Shown here one piece after another: positions 1-5,706 of a stretch of DNA of 7,673 nt. Numbering within the stretch: position 1 is the first letter of the stretch; the number at the start of each line of letters is the position of its first letter. This DNA is from Psychromonas sp. (GTDB lineage: Bacteria; Pseudomonadota; Gammaproteobacteria; Enterobacterales; Psychromonadaceae): the NCBI GenBank assembly GCA_023145575.1, contig JAGLDN010000282.1:1-7673 (forward strand), written 5' to 3'. The notes beneath the pieces were generated by a model. The model was not told the origin of the DNA. It saw nothing but the letters and a program-made list of their open reading frames with translations, and ran no database searches. A program made the translations under genes and the position numbers.

Positions 1-1
1 G

Positions 2-160
2 GGAAACCATATTTTCATGTCATTGCTTGCAACTGTGAAGCTGGAGTGCCTGAGCCTTAAAAAAGGACTGACGACGTTCGGTTTAAAAACGAAGCTTTAC
101 ACCAAAGCACAAAAAGCAGCAATTGAAGCCTTACGCCTTGTGCAGGTCTCAACTGCGTAA
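2..160 (+). CDS. C-terminal end of a probable DDE transposase (5' truncated by window edge)
   Basis: An open frame enters from the left edge and runs 52 codons to a TAA at 158-160. It contains a hydrophobic NHIFMSLLATVKLE segment followed by a basic stretch with FGLKTKLYTKAQKAA. A histidine, a short hydrophobic helix, a KLE motif and a Lys-rich tail of this kind resemble the C-terminal end of bacterial DDE transposases, where the last catalytic Glu lies further upstream. That part is outside the window, so no catalytic residue can be checked. An AT-rich tail with an A8 run (about 177-184) follows; no insertion-sequence terminal repeat was identified. If correct, it marks a mobile element next to the gyrB-glyS interval. 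The family cannot be named from so short a tail, and another basic protein is possible. Confidence 0.5.
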   Translation, partial: GNHIFMSLLATVKLECLSLKKGLTTFGLKTKLYTKAQKAAIEALRLVQVSTA

Positions 161-201
161 CATCAGTTAATAATCAAAAAAAACATTAAGATGAAAAGAC
201 A

Positions 202-639
202 CTAAATAATGCTATTTGAACTGTCGTATTGAAAAACACCTTCTGGAAGAACGTCAACTGGCTCATCGCTAATCTCAATCTCTTGACCGAGTAATTCAGG
301 ATCAACAGCTAACACCATACTAAATCTTTTACACATTCTTAAGTAATCACCGAAAGTTGCTACAGTCTCTATTCTTTTGACAACTAATGGACCAGGGTTT
401 GCTGCGATATGTTCTTTTAGTTCAGCGTAGTTGGCTATATCTTCAACTACATCAATTAGAACAGCCTCATGGTTTTCAGAGATAGAAAAGCCAACACTAA
501 TAGGGAAATATTTCTCAACATCGATTTCGAATTCTTTTGCGAATTCAATTAGGTTGCTTCTATCATTAAACCCGTCAATATTGACTTGACCGTAAACATT
601 ATTGCTAAGTGTTCCTGAGCCAACTTTTTTGTGTAACAT
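202..639 (-). CDS. Hypothetical protein, 145 aa, not recognised
   Basis: This is a minus-strand ORF ending in TAG at 202-204. An ATG at 654 would give 150 aa, but it has no ribosome binding site. The next in-frame ATG, at 639 (sixth codon of the long form), has GGAG at 649-652 with a 9-nt spacer, and a TATAAT-like -10 lies just upstream, so I prefer 639. The product is acidic and soluble, with no signal peptide or membrane segment. Visible features are a VGFSISENHEAVLIDVVEDI stretch in the middle and an acidic C-terminal part rich in Glu, Asp and Pro. It matches no family I can name. It has no co-directional neighbour in the window and lies between the transposase tail and decayed DNA, so it is probably accessory cargo. 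Confidence 0.6.
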   Translation of the reverse strand: MLHKKVGSGTLSNNVYGQVNIDGFNDRSNLIEFAKEFEIDVEKYFPISVGFSISENHEAVLIDVVEDIANYAELKEHIAANPGPLVVKRIETVATFGDYLRMCKRFSMVLAVDPELLGQEIEISDEPVDVLPEGVFQYDSSNSII

Positions 640-665
640 ACGTAATATCTCCATTATTTAAAAAA

Positions 666-691
666 ATTATAACGTTGTAGGAAACTTTCCT
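666..691 (-). promoter_or_regulatory. Candidate promoter (-10) and overlapping palindrome upstream of the 145-aa gene
   Basis: On the minus strand a perfect TATAAT lies at 671-666, about 27 bases before the preferred start codon at 639. No good -35 hexamer is found at the usual spacing. Just upstream, where the spacer would lie, is the perfect palindrome AGGAAA-C-TTTCCT (679-691), which could be an operator. The TATAAT is direct observation; the regulatory role is inference. Confidence 0.35.
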
Positions 692-820
692 GTTTATTTT
701 TGAGACGTATCAGCCTAATTGGGCACGACTCTTTTGTAAATGCTTGTCAATTCGCTGTAAACCATCGAAGCGAACGCTATTTTTAATGAAGTACTAGAGG
801 GGAAACTCAAGGAGGTTTCC

Positions 821-845
821 TTTCTAACTATTTGTTAGTTAGAAA
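821..845. repeat. Perfect inverted repeat, 10-bp stem
   Basis: TTTCTAACTA (821-830) and TAGTTAGAAA (836-845) are exact reverse complements separated by the 5-base loop TTTGT. There is no T-tract beyond the A/T content of the stem, so terminator function is doubtful. It directly follows another inverted repeat, GGAAAC/GTTTCC, at 801-820. Confidence 0.6.
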
Positions 846-1018
846 ATGACACCATTACCCGTCATCATTCCGAGTGAAAATATTTGCAATATCTAGGAAT
901 GGATAACATACAGCATAAAAAAAACAGTAATTTATTTTATTCTCTTTTTTAATATAAAACAAGTCAAAAATATGGCTCAATTTACGATCAAATATAACTT
1001 ACATGATATTTGATTGAA

Positions 1019-1064
1019 TATTATATTCAGGATGGGAGTAATGTCAAGCCTCCTGAATATAATA
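1019..1064. repeat. Perfect inverted repeat, 14-bp stem with 18-base loop
   Basis: TATTATATTCAGGA (1019-1032) pairs exactly with TCCTGAATATAATA (1051-1064). No U-tract follows on either strand, so it is not a normal intrinsic terminator. The ATG of a 26-codon ORF lies in the loop, and the only AGGA-like ribosome-binding sequence for it is in the left arm. It could therefore be a translational switch, a protein-binding site or a miniature-element remnant. Confidence 0.65.
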
Positions 1065-1121
1065 GCTAATGAAAACGATAACAAATTTAAGCTTAAAAGG
1101 CTTATCGAACTGAAAAAGTGA
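1041..1121 (+). CDS. Possible 26-aa ORF starting in the hairpin loop
   Basis: ATG at 1041 opens 26 codons ending in TGA at 1119-1121. AGGA lies 8 bases upstream (1029-1032) and GGGAG two bases upstream. The peptide is basic at its C-terminal end (KFKLKRLIELKK). No family is recognisable. It may be the start of a frameshifted small gene continuing in the open frame at 1154-1336, or chance. Confidence 0.15.
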   Translation: MSSLLNIIANENDNKFKLKRLIELKK

Positions 1122-1368
1122 TTATAATTTTATCGTTCCGATGGTCTTTGTAAAGATCCGCGTCTATCAAACCTTCTAAATTTATTAATCCACTATCGGC
1201 GCATATTGGACGAATTTATAATAAACTCGTAATCTTTAAAAATGCTTCTCACTTAGAAAAATATTGGTTTTTTAATTTAAAAAGATCAGACTATGAAGTA
1301 GAAAATATCATAAGACAAATCACATTAAGTATATGATCTAAATTTCTCCCTACTCTGATACCCATCAC

Positions 1369-1400
1369 ACCTAATGATGTAGGTTTCAGCGAGAATTTAC
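1369..1400 (+). repeat. Diverged direct repeat, copy 1 (ACCTA-N6-TAGGT core)
   Basis: This copy aligns without gaps to 1599-1630, exactly 230 bases downstream, with about 23 of 32 positions identical. Shared blocks are ACCTA, GTAGGTTTC and AATTTAC. The ACCTA/TAGGT ends of the core are complementary, giving a small hairpin. Confidence 0.4.
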
Positions 1401-1454
1401 AAGCATAGAGGCTAGGCATTGATTGAAGGGAATGGCTCTTCCCTTGCTGAATTT

Positions 1455-1592
1455 GCACTTTTGCGTCACAGGGGTATAAATAATAGCATATTTCTTGGCA
1501 TATTATTCAATACACTAATGGGAGATAATGTTGCCCCTCGTCGCCAATTTATTGAGAAGAATGAATTACGCGTTGAAAATTTAGATATCTAA
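1455..1592 (+). pseudogene. gyrB: 3'-end fragment of gyrB (DNA gyrase subunit B)
   Basis: From 1503 to the TAA at 1590-1592 the plus strand encodes LFNTLMGDNVAPRRQFIEK followed by NELRVENLDI and the stop. This corresponds to the extreme C-terminus of GyrB, which in E. coli ends with TLMGDAVEPRRAFIEENAL and AANIDI. The part before LFNT keeps only traces: LLR occurs at 1458-1466, where GyrB has a TLLQ/TLLR motif, but the spacing is off by one codon and the residues between do not match, so the upstream portion is decayed or replaced. Nothing further upstream resembles the catalytic or ATPase parts. GyrB is essential for supercoiling, so an intact copy must exist elsewhere. The fragment converges on glyS, as the real gyrB does in Vibrio and Shewanella, so it is probably in its original place. 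Confidence 0.8.
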
Positions 1593-1598
1593 TTTTGT

Positions 1599-1630
1599 AC
1601 CTAGCTCCGTAGGTTTCCATGTTAATTTAC
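1599..1630 (+). repeat. Diverged direct repeat, copy 2, just after the gyrB stop
   Basis: This is the partner of 1369-1400 at a 230-base offset, beginning 7 bases after the gyrB stop codon. The core ACCTA-GCTCCG-TAGGT is a small GC-richer hairpin. It is followed by GTTTCCAT-GTTAAT (1613-1626), whose complements ATTAAC (1657-1662) and ATGGAAAC (1671-1678) lie downstream with an 8-base bulge between them. Confidence 0.4.
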
Positions 1631-1888
1631 AGCTAGTATGCGCCCACTAACTCTGCATTAACACACGAGTATGGAAACGACTGAAAAGCAGTAGACGAAT
1701 GCATTGCTGCGTGTGAGATAAATTTAGAGATAAGGCAGAAAATAACCGACGACCACATGTTAAACTCATAAGTTGGTGATTTAAAAGTATATTTACCATT
1801 ATACCTCTTTAATTTATTAAACCGAAGGTGATAGCATAACCTCATGCGCGCCTCACGCTGATTATCGAGTGCATACTTGAGGTTGTAG
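1631..1888. other. Intergenic stretch between the gyrB tail and glyS, with imperfect inverted repeats
   Basis: No supported gene is present. It holds the right half of the bulged inverted repeat 1613-1678. A second one, AACCTCA (1838-1844) with TGAGGTT (1878-1884), has an inner TGC/GCA pairing across a four-base bulge. The bulged, asymmetric stems superficially recall integron attC sites, but the RYYYAAC/GTTRRRY core sequences are not found. A 70-codon minus-strand ORF at 1633-1845 is doubtful. Confidence 0.35.
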
Positions 1889-1921
1889 AAAAAAATATTT
1901 ACAAATAAGATACATTTGCAA
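1889..1921 (-). terminator. AU-rich intrinsic terminator-like hairpin at the glyS 3' end
   Basis: On the minus strand TTGCAAAT (1921-1914), a 7-base loop, and ATTTGTAA (1906-1899) form an 8-bp RNA stem with one G-U pair. Three bases after the stem comes a run of seven T (1895-1889). The stem includes the glyS stop codon. Low GC content makes it a weak but plausible rho-independent terminator. Confidence 0.45.
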
Positions 1922-3965
1922 CCTGTAAAAAAAGGCTCCTTATGTTATTCAACAAGGCTAACCGATTCATTTTTACGGCTTCATTTTTATCCATGACCAT
2001 CACATTATTAAAGAAGTCATCTACAGGCGCTTGTAACGCGGCGAGTTCAAATAATACAGCTTCATAATCACCTTTTGTGAATAAAGGTGACAATTTACCC
2101 TCTAGTGATGAAAGTTTTTCCGCTAATTCTTTTTCGGCACGCGCTTCAAGCAAGGTGTTATCAACTGTACTCTTAATATTGCCAGTAACTTTAGCAAGAA
2201 TGTTGCTAATGCGTTTATTCGCTGCTGCAAGGGCGCTAGATTCAGGTAACGCTTGAAATTTAGCAACCGCTTTAATACGCTTGTCAAAATCCACAGGCTT
2301 CAAAGGACGACGATCAAGTACTGATAGAATAAGTTCAACACAATATCCATTCGCTTGATAAATAGCGCGGTATCGAGCAAATAAGAAATCTATAACATCA
2401 TTAATAACGTGCGCATTTGATAATTTGTCAGCATATTCAACATGAGAAAGTTTGATTAAAGTGACCATGTCTAAATCTAGCTGCTTATCTATAATAATAC
2501 GTAAAAGACCGATAGCGGCTCGACGTAATGCGAACGGATCTTTATCACCTTTAGGTGCAAGGCCGATCCCAAAGATGCCTACAAGCGTATCTAGTTTATC
2601 CGCGAGTGATACAGCGCAAGCAACTAAGGATGTAGGGAGCTTATCACCTGCAAAACGCGGTAAATATTGTTCTTTTAGCGCCAGAGCAACGTCATTATGT
2701 TCACCATCATTTTGCGCATAATACATGCCCATTACGCCCTGAACATCAGGGAACTCTAGCACCATATCTGTGAGCAAATCTGTTTTAGATAAAAGCCCTG
2801 CGCGTTGTGCATGTTTCTCGCTAGAGTTGATCATTTTTGCAATAAATTGCGCAACTTTTGAAATACGTTGTGATTTTTCATTAAGTGACCCTAATTTATT
2901 CTGAAATACTACCGTTGAAAGCGCGTTCAAACGACTTTCTAAGGTTTGTTTTTTATCGGTTTCAAAAAAGAATTCAGCATCTGCTAAACGCGGTCTAACC
3001 ACTTTTTCATTGCCACTGATAACTTGTGCTGGGTCGCAACTGATTATATTAGACACAAAAATAAAACGTGGAAGTAATCGGCCCTCTTTATTAACTACAG
3101 GGAAGTATTTTTGGTTATCTTTCATTGTGTAAATTAACGCCTCAGAAGGTACATTAAGAAACTTTTTTTCGAAAGATCCCGCTAATGTTACTGGCCATTC
3201 AACTAGCGATGTCACTTCTTCAAGTAAATCATCATCGATATCAGCAATGCCGCCTTCCTGCACTGCAATTGCTTCAACTTGGTCTTTAATGATGGCTTTT
3301 CGCCGTGCGTAATCAACAATTACTTTGCCACTTTCATCCAGCAAGTTTTCGTAATCATCTGCGTGCTTAATCGTTAATTGTGCAGTGCCTAAAAAACGAT
3401 GACCCTTGATGATCCGTGATGAAGCAACACCTAATAATTCACCCTTAATTAGCGTTGAGCCATAGAGCATAGTCACCGTATGAACAGGTCGAATAAATTG
3501 AATGTTAGAGTCTCCCCAGCGCATTGGTTTTGCAATCGGTAGATTTGTTAGTGCCGTTGCCGCAATCTCAGGAATTAATTGGCTAACAGCTTTCCCAATG
3601 ACATTTGATTTAAAGAGAAGCCATTCACCTTTATCTGTTATTAACCGCTCAGCTTGTTCAACCATAATACCGTTGGATCTAGCCCAGCCTTGAGCCGCTT
3701 TGGTCGGCTCTCCTGATCCATCAAATGCAACACTTACCGCAGGGCCACGTTTTTCAACTATCTTATCTGCTTGCCCGCTATTTAGTTCATTGACCATCAG
3801 GGCGAGCCTTCTTGGTGACGCGAACCAACGGACACTGCCAAATGAAAGCTCGGCTTTTTTTAGTTCAACCTCTAAATTATCAGCAAAAGATTGAGCAAGT
3901 TGTCTCAAAGACTTCGGAGGTAATTCTTCAGTGCCTACTTCAATTAATAAGTTTTCTTGTTGCAT
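1899..3965 (-). CDS. glyS: Glycyl-tRNA synthetase beta subunit
   Basis: This 688-aa protein has almost exactly the E. coli GlyS length (689) and is closely similar throughout. It starts with an N-terminal LLIEVGTEELPPKSL (6-20) and continues with WFASPRRLAL (47-56), EKRGPA (71-76), MRWG (148-151) and FIRPVHTVT (157-165). Further on come ISGNEKVVRPRLADAEFFF (316-334), the HD-like-domain segment GVMGMYYA (410-417), KGDKDPFALRRA (472-483) and a helical C-terminal anticodon-binding DALR-type part (about 580-680). With GlyQ it forms the alpha2-beta2 class II enzyme that charges tRNA-Gly in the cytoplasm; the beta subunit supplies tRNA recognition. Its ATG shares one base with the glyQ stop (TAATG), with GAGG at 3974-3977 eight bases upstream, so translation is probably coupled. 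No frameshift or missing block is visible. Confidence 0.98.
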   Translation of the reverse strand: MQQENLLIEVGTEELPPKSLRQLAQSFADNLEVELKKAELSFGSVRWFASPRRLALMVNELNSGQADKIVEKRGPAVSVAFDGSGEPTKAAQGWARSNGIMVEQAERLITDKGEWLLFKSNVIGKAVSQLIPEIAATALTNLPIAKPMRWGDSNIQFIRPVHTVTMLYGSTLIKGELLGVASSRIIKGHRFLGTAQLTIKHADDYENLLDESGKVIVDYARRKAIIKDQVEAIAVQEGGIADIDDDLLEEVTSLVEWPVTLAGSFEKKFLNVPSEALIYTMKDNQKYFPVVNKEGRLLPRFIFVSNIISCDPAQVISGNEKVVRPRLADAEFFFETDKKQTLESRLNALSTVVFQNKLGSLNEKSQRISKVAQFIAKMINSSEKHAQRAGLLSKTDLLTDMVLEFPDVQGVMGMYYAQNDGEHNDVALALKEQYLPRFAGDKLPTSLVACAVSLADKLDTLVGIFGIGLAPKGDKDPFALRRAAIGLLRIIIDKQLDLDMVTLIKLSHVEYADKLSNAHVINDVIDFLFARYRAIYQANGYCVELILSVLDRRPLKPVDFDKRIKAVAKFQALPESSALAAANKRISNILAKVTGNIKSTVDNTLLEARAEKELAEKLSSLEGKLSPLFTKGDYEAVLFELAALQAPVDDFFNNVMVMDKNEAVKMNRLALLNNIRSLFLQVANVSYL

Positions 3966-4885
3966 TAAACTCGCCTCTCTTTATGTTGTTGTTTACAAAG
4001 TGGAAAGCCAAGTGCTTCGCGTTTTGTGTAATAAGCTTGTGCAACAGATTTTGAAAGTCCGCGTATACGTAAAATATAACGTTGGCGTTCGGTCACAGAA
4101 ATCGCATGGCGAGCATCGAGTAGATTAAAAATATGCGATGCTTTCATAGCCAGTTCATACGCTGGTAATGGTAAGTCCGCTTCAATGAGTTTCTTACTTT
4201 CTTTTTCATATTCATCAAATTGAATAAAAAGAAAGTCAACATTTGCATGTTCAAAGTTATAGCATGATTGTTCGACCTCGTTTTGATGGAAAATATCACC
4301 ATAGGTAACACGTCCCATGGATCCATCTGTCCAAACAAGATCATAAATACTATCGACTTCTTGTACATACATTGCTAGGCGCTCTAATCCATAGGTTATT
4401 TCACCCGTAACAGGACGACATTCTAATCCGCCGACTTGCTGAAAATAGGTAAACTGAGTGACTTCCATACCGTTGAGCCAAATTTCCCAACCTAGCCCCC
4501 AAGCGCCCAATGTAGGCGATTCCCAGTTGTCCTCAACAAAGCGAATGTCATGAATTGAAGTATCAATACCAATCTCTTTAAGTGACTCTATATATAAGTC
4601 TTGTATGTTTAATGGCGATGGTTTTAGTACAACCTGAAATTGGTAATAGTGTTGCAGGCGATTAGGATTGTCTCCATAGCGCCCATCGGTTGGACGGCGA
4701 CACGGCTGAACATACGCACTGCTGATTGGCTCAGGGCCTATTGAGCGCAAGAAGGTTTGAGGGTGGAAAGTACCCGCACCAACTTCTATATCGAGTGGTT
4801 GTACGATGACACAACCCTGTTTTGCCCAGAAATGTTGAAGGGCAAATATCAGTCCTTGAAATGTCTTTGTATCAAAATTTGGCAT
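3965..4885 (-). CDS. glyQ: Glycyl-tRNA synthetase alpha subunit
   Basis: This 306-aa protein (E. coli GlyQ is 303) is colinear and highly similar. It is the catalytic subunit of the bacterial alpha2-beta2 glycyl-tRNA synthetase, activating glycine with ATP and transferring it to tRNA-Gly. Visible landmarks are FDTKTFQGLI near the N-terminus and IVQPLDIEVGAGTFHP (27-42). The motif-2 region RRPTDGRYGDNPNRLQHYY is at 63-81, DIRFVEDNWESPTLGAWGLG at 113-132, and the motif-3 region GEITYGLERLAMY at 161-173. Then come QNEVEQS (201-207) and SVTERQRYILRIR (263-275). The start at 4885 matches the family start (MPNFDTKTFQ against MQKFDTRTFQ). Its ribosome binding site is weak (AAAG about ten bases upstream). 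It is first in a two-gene operon with glyS. Confidence 0.98.
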   Translation of the reverse strand: MPNFDTKTFQGLIFALQHFWAKQGCVIVQPLDIEVGAGTFHPQTFLRSIGPEPISSAYVQPCRRPTDGRYGDNPNRLQHYYQFQVVLKPSPLNIQDLYIESLKEIGIDTSIHDIRFVEDNWESPTLGAWGLGWEIWLNGMEVTQFTYFQQVGGLECRPVTGEITYGLERLAMYVQEVDSIYDLVWTDGSMGRVTYGDIFHQNEVEQSCYNFEHANVDFLFIQFDEYEKESKKLIEADLPLPAYELAMKASHIFNLLDARHAISVTERQRYILRIRGLSKSVAQAYYTKREALGFPLCKQQHKERRV

Positions 4886-4919
4886 TTTATTAACTTTACG
4901 GTATTTGAAATTGTACGTT

Positions 4920-4947
4920 ATTATACCCTTGTTATTATAAGTTTCAA
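4920..4947 (-). promoter_or_regulatory. Sigma-70 promoter of glyQ-glyS
   Basis: On the minus strand a -35 TTGAAA (4947-4942) and a perfect -10 TATAAT (4925-4920) are separated by 16 bases. Transcription would start near 4912, giving a short leader of about 27 bases before the glyQ ATG. The leader is too short for an elaborate leader-RNA control element. Confidence 0.7.
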
Positions 4948-5125
4948 TATTTCAAAATGCGTGTCATGCGCCCTTTAACGAAACTTGTAAAGCGTAAATA
5001 AATTGATTTAAAAACATTCTCTGGCATTCCTTCATTTTCTTCTCTTAGGTCACTTCAATAAAGATCCACTATTCTCGAGTGTGGCGTATTGTTTTGCTGT
5101 TCATGTCTCCGCTCGGCAAAGCATT

Positions 5126-5155
5126 TTGATGTAATATCGGTATATCTGTTATAAT
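5126..5155 (+). promoter_or_regulatory. Sigma-70 promoter of the hsdM remnant
   Basis: TTGATG (5126-5131) and a perfect TATAAT (5150-5155) are 18 bases apart. Transcription would start near 5162, shortly before the preferred hsdM start at 5190. It diverges from the glyQ promoter. The intervening 4948-5125 shows no gene. Confidence 0.6.
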
Positions 5156-5189
5156 CACCCGCACAAAATAAATGGCAAACGAGGTTTTG

Positions 5190-5513
5190 ATGGTAACGTC
5201 AGTGGAAAAATTAGTCGCTAAAAAAACAACAAAAAAATCAGAAATCGGTTTTGAAGAAGCACTTTGGGATGCCGCTAATAAGTTGCGCGGCAGTGTCGAG
5301 TCTGCTGAGTACAAACACATTGTATTGAGTTTAATATTCTTAAAGTTTATCAGTGATAAGTTTCAAGTGCGTAAAGTTGCTATTGAAAAAGAATATGGTG
5401 CTGAGTATGTTGATATGGTGGATCCCTTTTCGATTGTTGCACGCAAGGCTTGCACCTTTTCATCAAAAACTGAATTCATGCCCCATAGAGCAGGGAAACT
5501 CGTACCAATCTGA
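5190..5513 (+). pseudogene. hsdM: Type I restriction-modification methyltransferase subunit HsdM, N-terminal remnant
   Basis: The first 77 codons (to 5420) read as the N-terminal helical domain of HsdM: ALWDAANKLRGSVESAEYKH (24-43), then IVLSLIFLKFISDKF (44-58) and EYVDMV (72-77). After EYVDMV the family normally continues into more of this domain and then the SAM-binding methylase domain with its NPPY motif. Here it continues with 30 unrelated codons to TGA at 5511-5513. Intact HsdM is usually around 500 aa or more, so catalysis is impossible. An upstream ATG at 5172 lacks a ribosome binding site. The ATG at 5190 has GAGG at 5181-5184 and is preferred. Promoter and start are intact, so a short peptide may still be made. 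No hsdS or hsdR is in the window. The breakpoint coincides with the edge of the 5424-5689 repeat. Confidence 0.85.
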
Positions 5514-5689
5514 TCGTTATGACTTACTGTTCAAAAACAAGTCGGAGTTACAACGACTAGTTAAGAATTAAAATTTTTCTACTTCTCCCAGCAGATGATG
5601 AGCCTAGTAAAGTATATAAGATCCCAATTTTATGCATAGTACCTTGGCACAATTCACCTTCCTACTTATCACCTTGAATTAGTATGGGT
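5424..5689 (+). repeat. Diverged long direct repeat, copy A
   Basis: This aligns with 6831-7084 in the same orientation. The strongest islands are CCCTTTTCGATT-x-TTGCA (5424-5441), TCGTACCAA, GAATTAAAAT (5565-5574), TCCCAGCAGrTGAT (5586-5599), CAATTTTA and TAGTACCTTG-x-CACAATT (5638-5654), and ATGGGT at the end. The region between is weaker and needs gaps; the net offset falls from 1407 to about 1393. It starts three bases after the last HsdM-like codon and ends 17 bases before the metallopeptidase start codon. No terminal inverted repeats or attC-type cores were seen. Confidence 0.7.
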
Positions 5690-5706
5690 CTCTCTAAAAG
5701 GATAAT

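Larger units (their letters stand above)
692..1454. other. AT-rich gene-poor stretch, probably decayed DNA
   Basis: No convincing intact gene is found here on either strand. It contains several perfect inverted repeats: GGAAAC/GTTTCC (801-820), a 10-bp stem (821-845), a 14-bp stem (1019-1064) and AAGGGAA-TGGCTC-TTCCCTT (1426-1445). There is a 26-codon ORF at 1041. A 60-codon open frame without a start codon spans 1154-1336 on the plus strand; it reads like protein (for example NASHLEKYWFFNLKRSDYE) but matches nothing I recognise. The 1041 and 1154 frames differ, so a single frameshifted small gene is possible. Confidence 0.4.

Noticed and set aside
1633..1845. 70-codon minus-strand ORF downstream of glyS with GAGG before its ATG
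   Set aside because: It covers an interval of imperfect inverted repeats, its composition is not convincing and it matches no family I know. A chance ORF is more likely, though the ribosome binding site keeps it from being excluded.
1600..1890. Bulged inverted repeats resembling integron attC sites
   Set aside because: The RYYYAAC and GTTRRRY core sequences are absent at the expected ends, and no integrase or cassette boundary is visible here.
2452..4128. Several plus-strand ORFs of 63-89 codons within glyS and glyQ
   Set aside because: They are antisense shadows of two well-conserved genes, with no ribosome binding sites or family similarity.
4144..4368. 74-codon minus-strand ORF inside glyQ
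   Set aside because: It is an alternative frame of the conserved glyQ coding sequence.
5069..5320. 83-codon minus-strand ORF opposite hsdM
   Set aside because: It overlaps a clear HsdM coding segment and both divergent promoters and has no recognisable product.
5353..5571. Open frame crossing the hsdM end into repeat A, with a 48-codon counterpart from PFRLL to a stop in repeat B
   Set aside because: The two peptides share only PFRLL and scattered residues. Their stop codons are not at aligned bases, so equal length looks coincidental rather than a conserved coding repeat.
5640..5665. TTGGCAC in repeat A as a sigma-54 promoter
   Set aside because: The GC of a -12 element is not at the required distance in copy A, and copy B lacks the GG, so the match does not hold.
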